From Malania oleifera (Eukaryota; Streptophyta; Magnoliopsida; Santalales; Ximeniaceae), in contig NC_080428.1 of NCBI RefSeq assembly GCF_029873635.1, forward strand, positions 70,100,966-70,164,965: DNA of 64,000 nucleotides, given 5' to 3'. The position numbers were made by a program, and so were the translations under genes. Under the pieces are notes generated by a model. That model had not been told where the DNA came from. It searched no databases and saw only the letters and a program-made list of their open reading frames with translations. Positions 23,350 to 35,515 of the stretch are shown in pieces; the first letter of the stretch is position 1; every line of letters begins with the position of its first letter.

Positions 23350-23354
23350 CCTAT

Positions 23355-23692
23355 ACAGGGTAATCACATAATAAGTCAGTTCTTAAATTTTGCTTGTCTC
23401 TCAAGTGCATTTCTTTTAAGAAGCTAGGATTAACCATGTACTATACTTGCTAATCATGTATTTGGGATCATCTTTCTAATCATGTATTTGGGATCATGGA
23501 TTTTAAACCTTTAATTTTGGGTTTGTATATGTTGATGCCACAAACCATATTTCAATTTTGCATTCACAGACTATGGCCATCATCTACAACAAAGAAAACC
23601 AAAAAACTTAAGAATCTCTAGATAATTTTCAAGGACCTTCTTCAATACTCAAGTCAGACCTAAAATAAAACATACATGATTGTGACCATAAT
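23355..23692. other. AT-rich spacer
   Basis: About 340 bp between the TRIM and LTR C. It contains a short direct repeat, TAATCATGTATTTGGGATCAT (twice, about 23451-23496). Nothing else was recognised. Confidence 0.6.
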
Positions 23693-23756
23693 TGTAGAGA
23701 CCCAAATAATTATTGTTATTTAATAACAGAAGAGGGAAAGAAAAGTAAACAGGGTC

Positions 23757-23939
23757 TCATCGAGGAACACAAGGGATTCATTGACGAGAGCACATGAGGG
23801 GCTCATCGACAGGGACGTGTCTTGTCAACGAGAAGATACCGAGGGGATTTATCACTGTTCTGAATTTCGTTGACGAGGAGTAAGCATTCGTCGAGGAATT
23901 TCCTTCTTGACCTTGTCAACAAAGGTCAGTGTATAAATA
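23757..23939 (+). promoter_or_regulatory. Decayed palindrome cluster and TATA box of LTR C
   Basis: Six or more degenerate copies (for example TTCGTTGACGAGG, TTCGTCGAGGAAT) but no exact core. They lie upstream of TATAAATA at 23932-23939. This fits an old copy. Confidence 0.6.
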
Positions 23940-23979
23940 GGCCCAACCCTCATTTTTTTTGGCCAAAAAAACCATGAAA

Positions 23980-23981
<2 letters not shown>

Positions 23982-24052
<71 letters not shown>
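23982..24052. repeat. (CT)n microsatellite
   Basis: About 35 CT units, 42 bp downstream of the TATA box of LTR C. The long Arg-Glu frames on the minus strand are artefacts of this repeat. Confidence 0.95.
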
Positions 24053-24053
<1 letters not shown>

Positions 24054-25038
24054 AATTCGTCCCTCGTCTCTTCTCTTTAAGATTTCGGACCGGATTCTCG
24101 CCAGTTCGATGATCTGAAGCCACCACAATACTCCTGAGAAAGTTCTCTGCAAATGTACTAGAGTGGATTGTCGGTGGGGCTACCTTGAAATTCATCCCAA
24201 ATTCAGGGTAAAACTTTTTATTCGAAATTTGGTCTTTTTATAGTTATAGGAAATGTTGTGTATGAAGAAATACTGAAGTTTAATTCTGAGAGATGTTGAT
24301 TTCAGGGTATTGAATAGGAAACCCTGCGAGTGCAGGACCATAATATTTTATGGGATTTTTCAGAAGTCAGGTAAGTGAATAAATTAAAGCAGTGATTTTT
24401 CCATGAAAATTATTATGAAATTATTAGTAAATTTATGTTCAAAAAGCAAGTATTATATGTGAGTATCACTGAGAAAATATAAATTTGGGAAAATACTGTT
24501 GTTACATTGGAATGTATGTTTTTAGTATAATATGCCAGAAAATATGATTTCAGTATAGAATGTATGGTTTTATTCAGTATTGTGTGGCATGAATATTATT
24601 TTTATGTAAATTATATGATGTCAAGGTAATTTTGCAAATATAGTATATTTCAGTGATTTTCAGAGATTATGAAATAATGCAGTACATTATAATTTTTAAA
24701 TACATAATAAACAAATTATTTATTCAGATTGATACGTATGAAATGTTTGGCGTAAGGCCATGAATGATAGTTGGCGCAAGGCCATGTATTTATACTAGAA
24801 ATGTGTTTGAAACTGGGTTATGTGATTTGCACTAAGAATAAAGAGAGTATGATATATATGTTGAAATGTTTTATGCAGAAATGAAGATTATGGAAACCAA
24901 TTATATTTTATTCACTGAATGGTGATGATACGAGATTCGAAATATGAGAAATGATGAAAAGTGGAATACAGAAATGTTTTATTGAGAACGATGAATTGTG
25001 ATATACCAATGTGTATTTTACTAGAAAATGATGGAATA

Positions 25039-25039
<1 letters not shown>

Positions 25040-25077
<38 letters not shown>
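25040..25077. repeat. (TA)n microsatellite
   Basis: About 18 TA units inside LTR C. Confidence 0.95.
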
Positions 25078-25079
<2 letters not shown>

Positions 25080-26272
25080 AAATGAGAAAATAAGAAATAT
25101 CGATATGCTTTATTGAGAAATGTGGAAATACGTGAAATGAGATATATACTATTATGAGATAGAATGTGTACTAATCTGACGGGACTCAAACAGAAAATGG
25201 TGAGAATATTTCTGATGTAATGAAATATACCAACATACTGAAATGTGAATACTAAAATGTGAATACTGAAATGCGAATATTGAAATGTGGAAATGAGAAC
25301 CCTGATGGACTGGAGTTGGATAGAGAGCACGGTACCGTTGCTAGGAAGGTGTTAGTGCAATCATACGGTCTCGTGAAGAGTGTGGCATGGCAGTCAATTG
25401 AGTCAGTGAGAAGGGTAGTTTTGCCACCTAGCGCCCGGACTAGAAGTGGGCAGGTCAATCATACTACAAACAGACAGTTTCCTTGTTTTGATCTAATTGG
25501 GTGGGCCAACCGTGGTTAGGTCCGGCCTTCAAGCCGCACAACCTGGTCATGGAGGGAAACATGACGATGTGAATATCCTCAGGGCAGCCATAAGTTACAG
25601 ACATAATGTGTATTTGTTACTGGTGGACACTCATGAGCTAGTTTGTGAAATGAAAATGAAAAATGAAAGAGTGTGAGTTTAATTGCATAAATAATTAGGG
25701 CGAAGTAAAACTCTTTGCCTGAGGGCTTACTAAGTAAGGTGAGTGCCCTGATAAGTATCAGTTGTAGACGCACCAGAGTTAATCGGGTAAGGTTACAAAC
25801 GATATTAGAGCAAAGGGGCGCTACATGTATAGGCATGTAATCTCCCCTATCCTCGAGAACTTTCTATCACGCCCCGAACCCGAAAATGGGAACCAGGGGT
25901 GAAAATGTAAACCAACCAGTCCCTGTACCATACAAAACATCCAAAGATACAGGATAATGGACAAGGGGGCGACCCCGTGGAGTTCCGAGGCACCCTATAC
26001 ACATCCAAACATAACAGAACATACGCAGCAGAGTAAGGACTTACTATATACATATAGTATCATACCAGAGTCTACACAAGGACAGAATCAAGGTTCCATC
26101 AAATAACATACAAATGGGTGCCCAACATATCTCAAAACAGAAACCCACAAAATACAAGTCCTAGCACTTACCCCAAGCACTACCCGCAGTATACTGGCCA
26201 CTACGCTCCCTACACTAGGACGCTAGTTCCAGTTACTCGAAAGACTTGTAAAAAATGAACGTACAGTAGGGG

Positions 26273-26286
26273 TGAGACGTCTCTCA
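26273..26286. other. TGAGA-N4-TCTCA dyad in B 3' LTR
   Basis: The 14-bp dyad TGAGACGTCTCTCA occurs in the context GGGG...GTAAGG, shared by nearly all LTR families here. Confidence 0.7.
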
Positions 26287-26803
26287 GTAAGGAAGAACAT
26301 AGGTTATATCAGTGTGTGGCATTTGAGTGTTATCATGATGCAACATACATGCAGTTAAATGCAGTTCCACTACTAATTTCACAACAGTGCATACACGCAC
26401 GCACACACATGATCAGTAATCCTAGTGTCGTCACACCCATCGACCCGAAGCCGGCCCACGACATATGGCGTTGGCCAGCAGCCAACCCGTGAACACGGCG
26501 CCACCGGCACATGGCTAGTCCCCAACTCACATGGCATCGTATTGGCGCTAAACTGGTGGATCCACACCCTTCGGATATAGAGTCGGACACTCTGCAAATC
26601 TATGGCCAGCGATTTCATACACCCTCGGATATAAAGTCGGACACTCTCAGTACTTGGAACAATTCGAAACCGCGTCCCTACTAGCATTTCAATCAATCAC
26701 ACACACACATGCATGCTCATATTGTAACGACCCGAAGAGTAACGGTATTTAAATAAAAGAAAAAGGGAATGGAAACTAGAAACAAATTGAGGAAGTCGAC
26801 TTC

Positions 26804-27103
26804 ATCAATGACATTACATTTTGGAAAGGAAAAATCCTGAAGAATTCTTAGCTCTTCGTCGACGAATACAGGGGACTTGTCGATGAAGATATAAGAGAAT
26901 TCATCGATGAATACAGGAAACTCGTCGACGAAGGTATAAGAGAATTCATCGACGAATACAGGGGCTCGTCAATGAAGAAATACCGAGAGAGGTTAGAGCC
27001 GACTGAATTTTGTCGAAGAAGGACTGAATTTCTTCGACGAAATTATTGAAGGATTAGTCGATGAATGACGTGGCTCGTTGAAGAAATCCCCTGTCTATAA
27101 ATA
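26804..27103 (+). promoter_or_regulatory. Palindrome cluster and TATA box of L2
   Basis: Two exact TCGTCGACGA cores and at least seven variants (26804-27088) are followed by TATAAATA at 27096-27103. Confidence 0.7.
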
Positions 27104-27769
27104 TGAAAATCCGGATTTTGACTTCCTAAAGAAGCTAAGTTTTCCCTCTCTCTCTCTCTCCCCCCTTCGGTCTTCTCTCCCTCTCTCTTCGATTTTGGGC
27201 TAAATTTACGCTGGATCGACGGTTTGAAGCCGCCACGATGCTCCTGAGGAAGTTCTCTCCAAATCTGACAGAGCGGATCATTGGAGAAAGCATGTTGGAA
27301 ATCATCCCAGAGTTGAGGTAAGGCTTTTTAAGCCAAATTTGGTCTTGCGATAGTTATAGAAAATGATGTATGTATGAAAATACCAAAGTTTAATATTGAG
27401 AGTTTTCATTTTCAAGGTATTGGTCAGGAAATCCTACGGGTGTTAAACTAGAATATTTTGGGGGCTTTCTCAGTGGCCAGGTAAGGGGATAAACTAAGCT
27501 AGTCCTTTTTGAGGAAATGTATGTATATATATAGCATTTGATTTCTGGAAAGTAAACATGTTTATATATATATGATTTATATTTGAGAAAACATTGTTAA
27601 AACGATGATATGTTGAATATGTGAAAAATCTGTTAGTGTGGCATGAGTATTAAATGTATGAGATATTGTTTTCTGGAAATGTGATTATGACACGGATTTT
27701 TTTTATGATGGAAAACGGGCGTATGGGCTGAGATTTTATATATATATATATATATATATATTTTGCCGG

Positions 27770-28010
27770 TGTACAGGCCGTGCTATGTGTATGATTCGCC
27801 AACGTACGGGCTGGGCTATGATATGATTTGTCGGCGTACGGGTCGTGCTATGGATGTGATTTGTCAGCGTACGGGCTAGGCTATGATATGATTTTCCGAT
27901 GTACGGGCTGAGCTATGGATGTGATTTGCCAACGTACGGGTTGTGCTATAATTTGCCGACGTACGAGCCGAGCTATGATAAAATGTGTAATATCGGCGTA
28001 CGGGCCGATG
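27770..28010. repeat. Tandem GCCGNCGTACGGGC repeats in L2
   Basis: About seven diverged units of 30-45 bp, each with a CGTACGGGC core followed by TGCTATG. The same array occurs in L3 and, inverted, in the 5' LTR of element A. Irregular spacing and divergent units rule out a CRISPR. Confidence 0.8.
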
Positions 28011-28436
28011 ATTTTTATGATACACGTATATATGTAAAATGATATGATTGATGTGAAAATAAATGATATAAGATATTTATGTATCACAGTTTTAGTATAT
28101 GTTATATGATATCAGAACCTGGTTGGCTTGGTCTAGGCTAACACTTGCATGGTACCGTTGCTATATATCCATGGTCTTCGTGATCATGATATCTGTGTTA
28201 ACACCGCTGTACGGAGTGGTGTGAGATTTGATGGTTGATGTGGTTTTTAAGAAGGGTGTGATCGCCCTTAGTGTACGAACCAGGTCAGGAAGACCCATCG
28301 GACTTACAGACTGTACTGTTGACTTAGCAGTGGTCGGCCAACCATTGTCAGGTTCCGCCTTCGGGCCACACAACCCAGTAATGTGGGGGTAATACATGAC
28401 AACAGCCAGCTAATCTACCAGGAATGTTTTATGTTA

Positions 28437-28491
28437 TTATTATTATTATTACTATTATTATTCTTATTATTATTATTATTATTATTATTAT
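28437..28491. repeat. (ATT)n microsatellite
   Basis: Imperfect ATT/TTA repeats in L2. A (TA)n run follows at about 28539-28570. Confidence 0.9.
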
Positions 28492-28535
28492 ATGAGATTA
28501 GATTTGTTTATGAAAATGCAGTATGTTTTGCCATG

Positions 28536-28573
<38 letters not shown>

Positions 28574-29721
28574 TTCCCAGATTTAACAAAATAGTTACTG
28601 AATATGTAATGTATGGTATATGTAGAACACAAAATACTCATGTTGCCTTACACTGGTATTAGTTTATTTCCCTTACTGAGAGGTGTCTCACCCCTAAATT
28701 TTATAAACTTTTCAGGAGCCCCAGATAGGAGGGCCGGAAAGGCCCCGCCGAGCTAGAGCTGTTGTCTGCCCTTTTTGAAGGGTAAGCTTTGGTAGGGACA
28801 ATTAGATTTTGTGGGAAGTGTTCCCAGATTTTGTTCTTTTGGGATGTATATACTAAAATACAGTGGTATAGTGACTTTGGTAATTGTAGTAATGTGATGG
28901 ATGTTTTGTAATTACAATATTGTGATTATATGTTTCCCTGCTGCTTAGGCTTCTGTGTTATGTTCTGATTTATCCCAAGTGTATTATGATTTGATGAGCT
29001 AGGAATTGTGATATTGATTTTATAAAAAAAGAAAATTATGGAAAATAAGCAGGTTGTCACACATATAACTAAACAAACCACACCCATTTGGCAATCTAAA
29101 ATCATGGTTTTCCAAACACATACAGTTTAAACAAGTCAAGGCACGGCCATCCCTATAACACAGTATAAATCTATACGTTTGGTTTTCAACAAAACCATGA
29201 ATACAGCTCGTCGCCCCCTTTTTTCAAAAACTATAATCATGAAAAACCCATAGTTTTCCCCGTTAGATCCCCCCAAATAAGTAGCCAAAACACACACAAG
29301 ACCGTAAACCATTGTTCTACCAAATCCGATTTCAAAAATAACCGATATAAACACAATTCCCCTTACCTTTCCCCAAATAGAAAATCCTAAACTCTAAGGT
29401 CCCTAAACAGCGAACTGAGTTCCAAAACCTACAATCAACAGTGCAGAAGATACTCACAATACTGTTTCCTACACAACTACCAAATTAGAAATGAAAATCG
29501 AGTCTTACCTCGATTTTTCGCCAAAACCCAAAAATCTCCGAAACTGGATTTCGATCCGTAGGTTTTGTAGAGAATCCTTCCACGATCCTCATGGTAACTT
29601 CAGATTAACGATTCTCACGATGAACGACGAAGAAATCTAGAGAGTTAGAGGTAAAGAGAGTTCTAAAGAGAGAGAGAGAAAATATTTTTAGATTTCTCAA
29701 GTTGGAAGTAAAGAGAACTTC

Positions 29722-29943
29722 TATTTATAGCCCTTTGACTCAGGTGACCTCATCGACGAAATGGTGTCCTCGTCGATGAGGTCATATAGACAGCTCATTG
29801 ACAAGACGATGGATTTGTCGACAAATCCTGATATCACTGATTTCCCGAAATCTCTCAGCTTCTCCTCGTCGACGAGCCTCCAAACTTCTTCAACTAGACT
29901 TACATGGACTTTGTCAACGAACTCTGGTTTTGTCGATGAATCC
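29722..29943 (-). promoter_or_regulatory. Palindrome cluster and TATA box of B 3' LTR
   Basis: One exact TCGTCGACGA core and several variants (29751-29943) lie upstream, on the minus strand, of TATAAATA (29722-29729). Confidence 0.65.
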
Positions 29944-29961
29944 TGTTAAATCCCCAATTTG

Positions 29962-30960
29962 CCCGGCCTCCCAAATCTCATCACCCCTTTCATCGGAGCG
30001 ACACGCAGAAATACCTTACCCCCCACCTCAAGCTCTAATTCACAGAGGTGAACATCTGCGTAACTCTTCTTCCGACTCTAAGCTGATTTAATCCTCTCTC
30101 GAATCAAACCCACCTTCTCAGATGCCTGCTGCACAAGGTCAGGTCCTAACACCTGACGTTCACCGACCTCATCCCAACACAAAGGAGATCAAAACCTCCG
30201 ACCATACAAAGCCTCGAATGGTGCCATCCTGATACTAGCTTGGAAGTTATTGTTATATGCGAACTCTACGAGTGGCATAAACTATATCCAGCTACCACCA
30301 AAATCTAACACACAAGCTCGCAACATATCTTCCAAGATCTATATCATCCTCTCTGACTGTCCATCAGTCTGGGGGTGGAACGTTGTACTGAAAGTAAGCT
30401 TCATCCCCAGTGCCTCTTGCAAGCTCATCAAAAATCGAGAAGTAAACCTCGGATCTCAATCTGATACAATGGACACTGGTACTCCATGCATTCTCACAAT
30501 CTCATGCACGTACATTTCAGCTAGCTTACTCAAAGGATAGTCAACCTTCATCGGTATGAAATGAGCAGATTTCGACAATCTATCCATGATCACCCAAATA
30601 GCATTTTGCTCGTGAAGTTCTGGTGGCAATCCAGTAACAAAGTCCATAGAAATGTGCTCCCATTTCCACACCGAAATCAGCAAAGGCTGCAACAACCCTA
30701 CCGGCCTCTAATGTTCAACTTTCACCTGCTGACACGTCAGACATTGCTCCATGAACTGAGCAATCTACCTCTTCATACCAGACCACCAAAGGGTCTTGCG
30801 CAAATCTCGATACATCTTTGTACTACTAGTATGTACCATATACAAAGAGCAATGCGCTTCCTCTAGAATCGTCCTTTTGATCTCATCATCGTTCGGAACA
30901 CATAACCTAGTCCCAAACCTCAACACACCTCTCCTAGAGATGTTAAACTCTGTAGCTAGT
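29962..30960 (-). pseudogene. Element B integrase, C-terminus deleted
   Basis: The segment 30456-30695 has the [10 protein letters not shown] motif, the first catalytic Asp ([12 protein letters not shown]) and the second (SIVSD). A TGA follows where Arg is expected. Further on, [11 protein letters not shown] supplies the Glu. The HHCC finger region lies at about 30700-30860, with several stops. The reading ends at a G-R-P-G stretch near 29962 and runs straight into LTR sequence. The DNA-binding C-terminal domain is lost. Confidence 0.8.
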
Positions 30961-30965
30961 CCCTG

Positions 30966-31374
30966 CTATACCTTTTCCATAATCTCAGCTAACTCTACAT
31001 CACTATCCTGCGCGACCTTTATACGCTCAAACAAGGTCGGCTGGATCACCAAGCTAGCAATGAAAACCTGATGATCACCATACACCAACTTTATACCTGA
31101 ACTTTCCAGATCCTGTCTGATGTGATGCTGAGCTACAACTGCAGATACAACCACAAGTCCTGACTTCCGACTCAACGCATTGGCTACCACATTAGTTTTC
31201 CCCGAGTGGTAACTAATCGTGCAATCGTAGTCCTTAATCAACTCTAGCCACTGCCTCTGCCTCATGTTCAACTCCTTTTGTGTGAAGAAATACCTGAGGA
31301 TTCTGTGGTTAGTGAAGATCTCGCATTGCACACCATACAAGCAATGTCGCCAGATCTTCAATGCATATACAACA
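30966..31374 (-). pseudogene. Element B RNase H, main part
   Basis: Contains [41 protein letters not shown] in part, and [10 protein letters not shown]. The catalytic-type Asp of T-D-H is Asn here. Solo LTR L3 interrupts it at its upstream edge. The rest of the domain continues at 33711-33960. Confidence 0.8.
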
Positions 31375-31510
31375 TGTAACGACCCGAATTTAAAATGATA
31401 TTTAAATAATAAGGAAAAGGAAATGGAAACCGGAAACAAAAGGAGACCATAGACTTCATTGACGACATTGCATTTTGAAAGAGAAAAACAAAACGGGGGA
31501 GTTTCAGGGC

Positions 31511-31710
31511 TTCATCGACGAATCCCCTATATTCGTCGATGAAGGCTTAAGAGAATTCGTCGACGAACACAGGGTTTCGTCAATGAGAGAATACCGAGAG
31601 AGGTTCTGAGGCAGCCTGAATTTCGTCAACAAATATAGGGTCTCGTCGATGAAATTTGTGAAGGACTCGTCGACAAAGGTTGGGCTCATCGTCAAAAACC
31701 AGTTTTATAA
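31511..31710 (+). promoter_or_regulatory. Palindrome cluster of L3
   Basis: One exact TCGTCGACGA core and about six variants lie at 31511-31693. The TATA element is weak here (TTTATAAG near 31704-31711). Confidence 0.55.
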
Positions 31711-32264
31711 GAATGAAAAATCCGGGATAAATATCATTTTGTACGAAGCCTCTCTCTCTCCTCTCTCTCTCTCTACAGTTCTCTCTCCCTTATCTTTACG
31801 TTTTCGGCCCCACCAGTCGTCAGATTGACCATCCGAAGCCACCACAACGCTCCTGGCGGAGTTCTCTCCAAATCTGCTGGAGCGAATTGTGGGAGAAAAC
31901 TAGTTGGAAATCATCCCAGAGTTAAGATAAGGCTTTTTAAGCCATATTTGTTCTTGCGCTAGTTATAAGAAATGTTATGCGCATGAAAATACTGAAGTTT
32001 AATACTAGGGGTTTTCAGTTTTTGAGTATTGGTCAGGGAACCCCTCAGGTGTTAAACTTAAATGCTTTTGGGTGAAAACTTTCTACCTAATATTTGGGTT
32101 TTTGGCAGTTGAGGAAAATATTGTATGTTTCGAAATACTGAACTTTAATTCTGGAATTTTTTATTTTCAGAATGTTGAGTTAGGAACCCTGCGGGTGCGA
32201 GGCAATTTTATTAGGAGCTTTCCAGGAATCAGGTAAGGGGATAAACTAAACTAGTATTGTTTTG

Positions 32265-32268
<4 letters not shown>

Positions 32269-32312
<44 letters not shown>
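32269..32312. repeat. (TA)n microsatellite
   Basis: About 22 TA units in L3. Confidence 0.95.
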
Positions 32313-32315
<3 letters not shown>

Positions 32316-32449
32316 TTATATTTGCAAAATACAGTGATAATGATCGTATGTTGAATATGTGAAAAATCTAATGTGTGGCATGAGTAAAAATGTTGTGAAA
32401 TGCTGTTTTCTGGGAATGTGGATGAGATGGATTTTTTTTATGATGGAAA

Positions 32450-32690
32450 ACCGGCATACGGGCCGAGATGTTTTCATATATATGTATATATATGGATGTG
32501 ATTTGCCGGCGTACGGGCCGTGCTATGTGACTGTGATTGCCGGTGTACGGGCCGTGCTATGAGATGTGATTTGCCGGCGTACGGGCCGTGCTATGTGATT
32601 AATGTTTGCCAGCGTATGGGCTGTGCTATGTGTAGCTGGTGTACGGGCTGAGCTATGATAAAATGTGTAATACCGGCGTACTAGCCGATG
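32450..32690. repeat. Tandem CGTACGGGC repeats in L3
   Basis: About six units with the GCCGGCGTACGGGCCGTGC core, cognate to the array in L2. Confidence 0.8.
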
Positions 32691-33710
32691 ATTTTCATGA
32701 TACATGTATATATGTGAAATGATATGTTTGATGTGAAAATAAATGATATAAGATATTTATGTATCACGGTTTCATTATATGTATATGATATCAGAACCTG
32801 ATTGGCTTGGTTTAGGTTAGCACTTGCACAATACCGTTGCTATGTGTCCATGATCCTCGTGATCATGATATCTGTGTTAACGCCACTGTACAGAGTGGTG
32901 TGAGATTGGATGGTCGATGTGATTATTTTCGAGAAGTGTGCTGTTATCGCCCCTGGTGTACGGACCAGTTTGGGTAGACCCATCGGACCTATAGACTAGA
33001 CTATTGACTTGGCAGTGGTTGGCCAACTATTGTCAGGTCCCGCCTTTGGGCGATACAATCCAGTCATGTGGGGGTAATACATGACAATAGGCAGCTAACC
33101 TACCAAGATTGTTTTATGATATTATTATTATTATGATATGAAATGAGATATGTTATGAAAATGCAGTATGTTCTGCCATGTTGATTTACATATATGTTTT
33201 CCCATATTTGATGAAACAGTACTAAATGTGTTATATATGATATATGTTGAACACGAATTACTCATGTTGCCACAGACTAGTACTAGTTTATTTCCCTTAC
33301 TGAGAGGTGTCTCACTCCTAAATCTTATATATTTTTTAAGAGCCCCTGATAAGAGAATGGGAAAAGCCCCGCTGATCTAGAGCAGTATTTGCCCTCTTTG
33401 GAAGGGTAAGTTTTTGGTAGGGACAATTAGATTTTGAGGGAAATGTCCTTAAATTTATTTTTGGGTTGTATATACTGAGAGTTAGTGGTTGTAGTACTCT
33501 GGTATGTATTGGGCACATTATGATGAGATGTATATAATTTTATACATTCTGCTGCGTAGGCTTCTACTGTATGTTTTGTTATATCCCTGGTACCCATGGG
33601 TCCAGGTGGATGGTGACCTACTAAGCTAGATTGTGGGGTATGTAGTATTGATTTTATGATGATATTATTATTGAAAAAAAAATACGTGGAAAAATGAGCA
33701 GGTCGTGACA

Positions 33711-33973
33711 CAATAGCAGCCAACTCTAGATCATAAGTAGGGTAATTCTTCTCATATTTCTTCAGTTGTCGAGAAGATATGTTACTACCTTACCCTACTG
33801 CATAAGCACACATCCCAAAACCTTTAGGGACACATCGCTATAAATCACAAACCCACCATCCCCCGAAGGAATGGTCAACACTGGAGCGGTAACCAGCCGG
33901 TGCTTCAACTCCTGAAAACATTGCTTGCAATCATTGGTCCACTCAAATTTCACTCCCTTTCTGGTCAATCAAG
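33711..33973 (-). pseudogene. Element B RNase H, N-terminal part
   Basis: Homologous to element A sequence at 9185-9400, covering the RT-RNase H connection. It is broken by stops and by the L3 insertion at its downstream edge. Confidence 0.6.
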
Positions 33974-34645
33974 TCAGAGGCCCAGACAGTTTAGAGAACC
34001 CCTCCACGAATCAACAATAATACCCACTAGTCGTAGAAAACTCCGAACCTCTTGCACATTCTTTAGCTTGGCCCAGTCGACCACCGCTTCGATCTTGCTA
34101 GGATCAACTGAGATACCATCACCAGTCACCACATGGCCTAAGAACGCCACCTGACCCAACCAGAATTCACATTTCTTCATTTTAGCATACATCTTCTTCT
34201 CCCGCAAAATCTATAATACTAACCTCAGATGCTTCTCATGCTCTTCCGAACTCCTTGAGTATACCAGAATGTCATCAATGAACTCCACCATGAACCGGTC
34301 TAGGTACTCATGGAAAACCCTGTTCATCAAATCCATAAACACCGTTGGAACATTCGTCAACCCAAAAGGCATGACTAAGAACTCATAGTGGCCACATCTG
34401 GTTCGGAAAGCCATCTTCGCTACTTCTTCAGCTCTAACCCTCACGTGAAAATATCCTGACCGCAAGTCGATCTTTGAAAAGACCCGCGTCCCCTGCAACT
34501 GATCAAAGAGATCATCGATATGAGGTAAAGGATAGTGATTCTTCACTGTCACCTTGTTAACCTCACGGTAATCAATACACATTTGCATCGACCCGTCCTT
34601 CTTCTTCACAAACAATACTAGAGCTCCCCAAGGCAAAACATTAGT
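33974..34645 (-). pseudogene. Element B reverse transcriptase
   Basis: Segments 34211-34636 and 33974-34207. Motifs in order: [76 protein letters not shown]. Both catalytic Asp residues are present. A stop near 34210 separates the fingers/palm from the thumb in the same frame. Reverse transcription of the element RNA would be its role in a live copy. Confidence 0.9.
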
Positions 34646-35455
34646 TCAAATGAAACCCATGTCCAGTAATTCCTGTAACTGCTCTTTCAACTCTCGAAGT
34701 TCAGCTGAAGCCATCCAGTACGGAGTTTTAGAGAACGGTGTCTTGTCAGGTAGCAACTTTATAGTGAACTCCACCTCACGATCTGAAGTTAAACCAGGTA
34801 AAACATTTGGAAACACGTCCAGGAACTCGTTGACTACCCGAATGTCCTCGAGCCTCAACTTATCCCGTGGCGGTTCGTTCACATAAGTTAGGTACCCCTG
34901 ACACCTATCCAAGAGTAACCTCCTTGCCTGTAGTGCCGATAGAATCTGAGGCGTCGGATGCACACACGATTCCACGAATTCGTACTCCTGCACCCCAGGA
35001 GGTCTAAACACTACTACCTTCCTACGACAGTCGATCACAGCATAATTGGAGAACAACCAATCCATCCCTAGAATGATATAAAACCCCGACATGTCGTATA
35101 CCATAAGATTCGCCGGTAGGAATTTCCCATAGATTACCACTAGGTAGTCTTCCAACATCCTTCTACAGAATGATACACTCTCAGATGGCATAGTCACCAA
35201 TAACACCCTGCTCATGACTTGGGTCTCAACCCCACACCGTCCAACAAAATTCACAGATATAAAGGAATGGGTTGCACCCGAATCAAACAAAACAGAAGCC
35301 TTATTTGAAAGCAATAATAAGGTACCTGTCATTACGTTCCCTGCATGCTCAACGTCCGCTGGAGTAAGAGAGTATACTCTGGCTAAAGCTGTATTTGTAT
35401 GAACGGTTTCCTGAGGTATCTGATTACTTCCCCGGTTCACACTAGATGCATGCAC
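34646..35455 (-). pseudogene. Element B protease and PR-RT linker
   Basis: A continuous 269-codon segment, the longest open frame in the window. It starts after the knuckle with ALARVYSLTPADVE. It carries an intact retropepsin site LFDSGATHSFIS and the ILGMDWL motif, then the DVFPNVLPGL linker and the start of RT (ELRELKEQLQELLDMGFI). It has one protease only, in contrast with element A. Confidence 0.85.
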
Positions 35456-35473
35456 GTCTCGCTTCGGTGCATG

Positions 35474-35515
35474 ACAATCACGAAATATGTGACCTGGTTA
35501 GCCACAGTTGTAACA
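35474..35515 (-). other. Zinc knuckle of element B, with a stop inside
   Basis: The codons read C-Y-N-C-G-stop-P-G-H-I-F-R-D-C. All four zinc ligands of C-X2-C-X4-H-X4-C remain, but a TAA replaces the residue that is usually Gln. Confidence 0.8.

Larger units (their letters stand above)
23693..25864 (+). mobile_element. LTR C, left part
   Basis: Begins TGTAGAGACCC and continues until element B splits it at 25864. It resumes at 40743, where the text CTCGAGAA/CTTTC/GCTGATAAATATTGG reads through. It carries the TATA box and (CT)n in the expected order. It is the oldest layer of the 23.7-48.5 kb nest. Confidence 0.75.
26723..29061 (+). mobile_element. Solo LTR L2 (2.34 kb)
   Basis: Starts TGTAACGACCCG and ends GGTTGTCACA. 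It has a perfect target duplication CATAT (26718-26722 and 29062-29066). The empty site is visible in the sister LTR of element B near 39790, which reads GCTCATATAACC without an insertion. It contains a tandem array (about 27770-28005), (ATT)n and (TA)n. Confidence 0.93.
25865..29961 (-). mobile_element. 3' LTR of element B, interrupted by L2
   Basis: The pieces are 25865-26722 and about 29067-29961. The LTR end (25865) reads TATCACGCC where TGTCACGCC is expected. About 56 bp of the LTR start, together with the PPT, is missing at the junction with integrase sequence near 29961. Confidence 0.8.
31375..33710 (+). mobile_element. Solo LTR L3 (2.34 kb) inside RNase H of element B
   Basis: Starts TGTAACGACCCG and ends GGTCGTGACA. 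The target duplication is CAACA (31370-31374) and CAATA (33711-33715), one mismatch. It is inverted relative to element B and of the same family as L2. Element A shows the uninterrupted order at 9165-9190. Confidence 0.9.

Noticed and set aside
23852..24152. Arg-Glu-rich proteins on the minus strand
   Set aside because: Pure translation of the (CT)n microsatellite.
27770..28010. CRISPR-like repeat array
   Set aside because: Units are diverged, irregular in length, have no unique spacers and occur inside plant LTRs. The same applies to 15962-16712 and 42480-42760.
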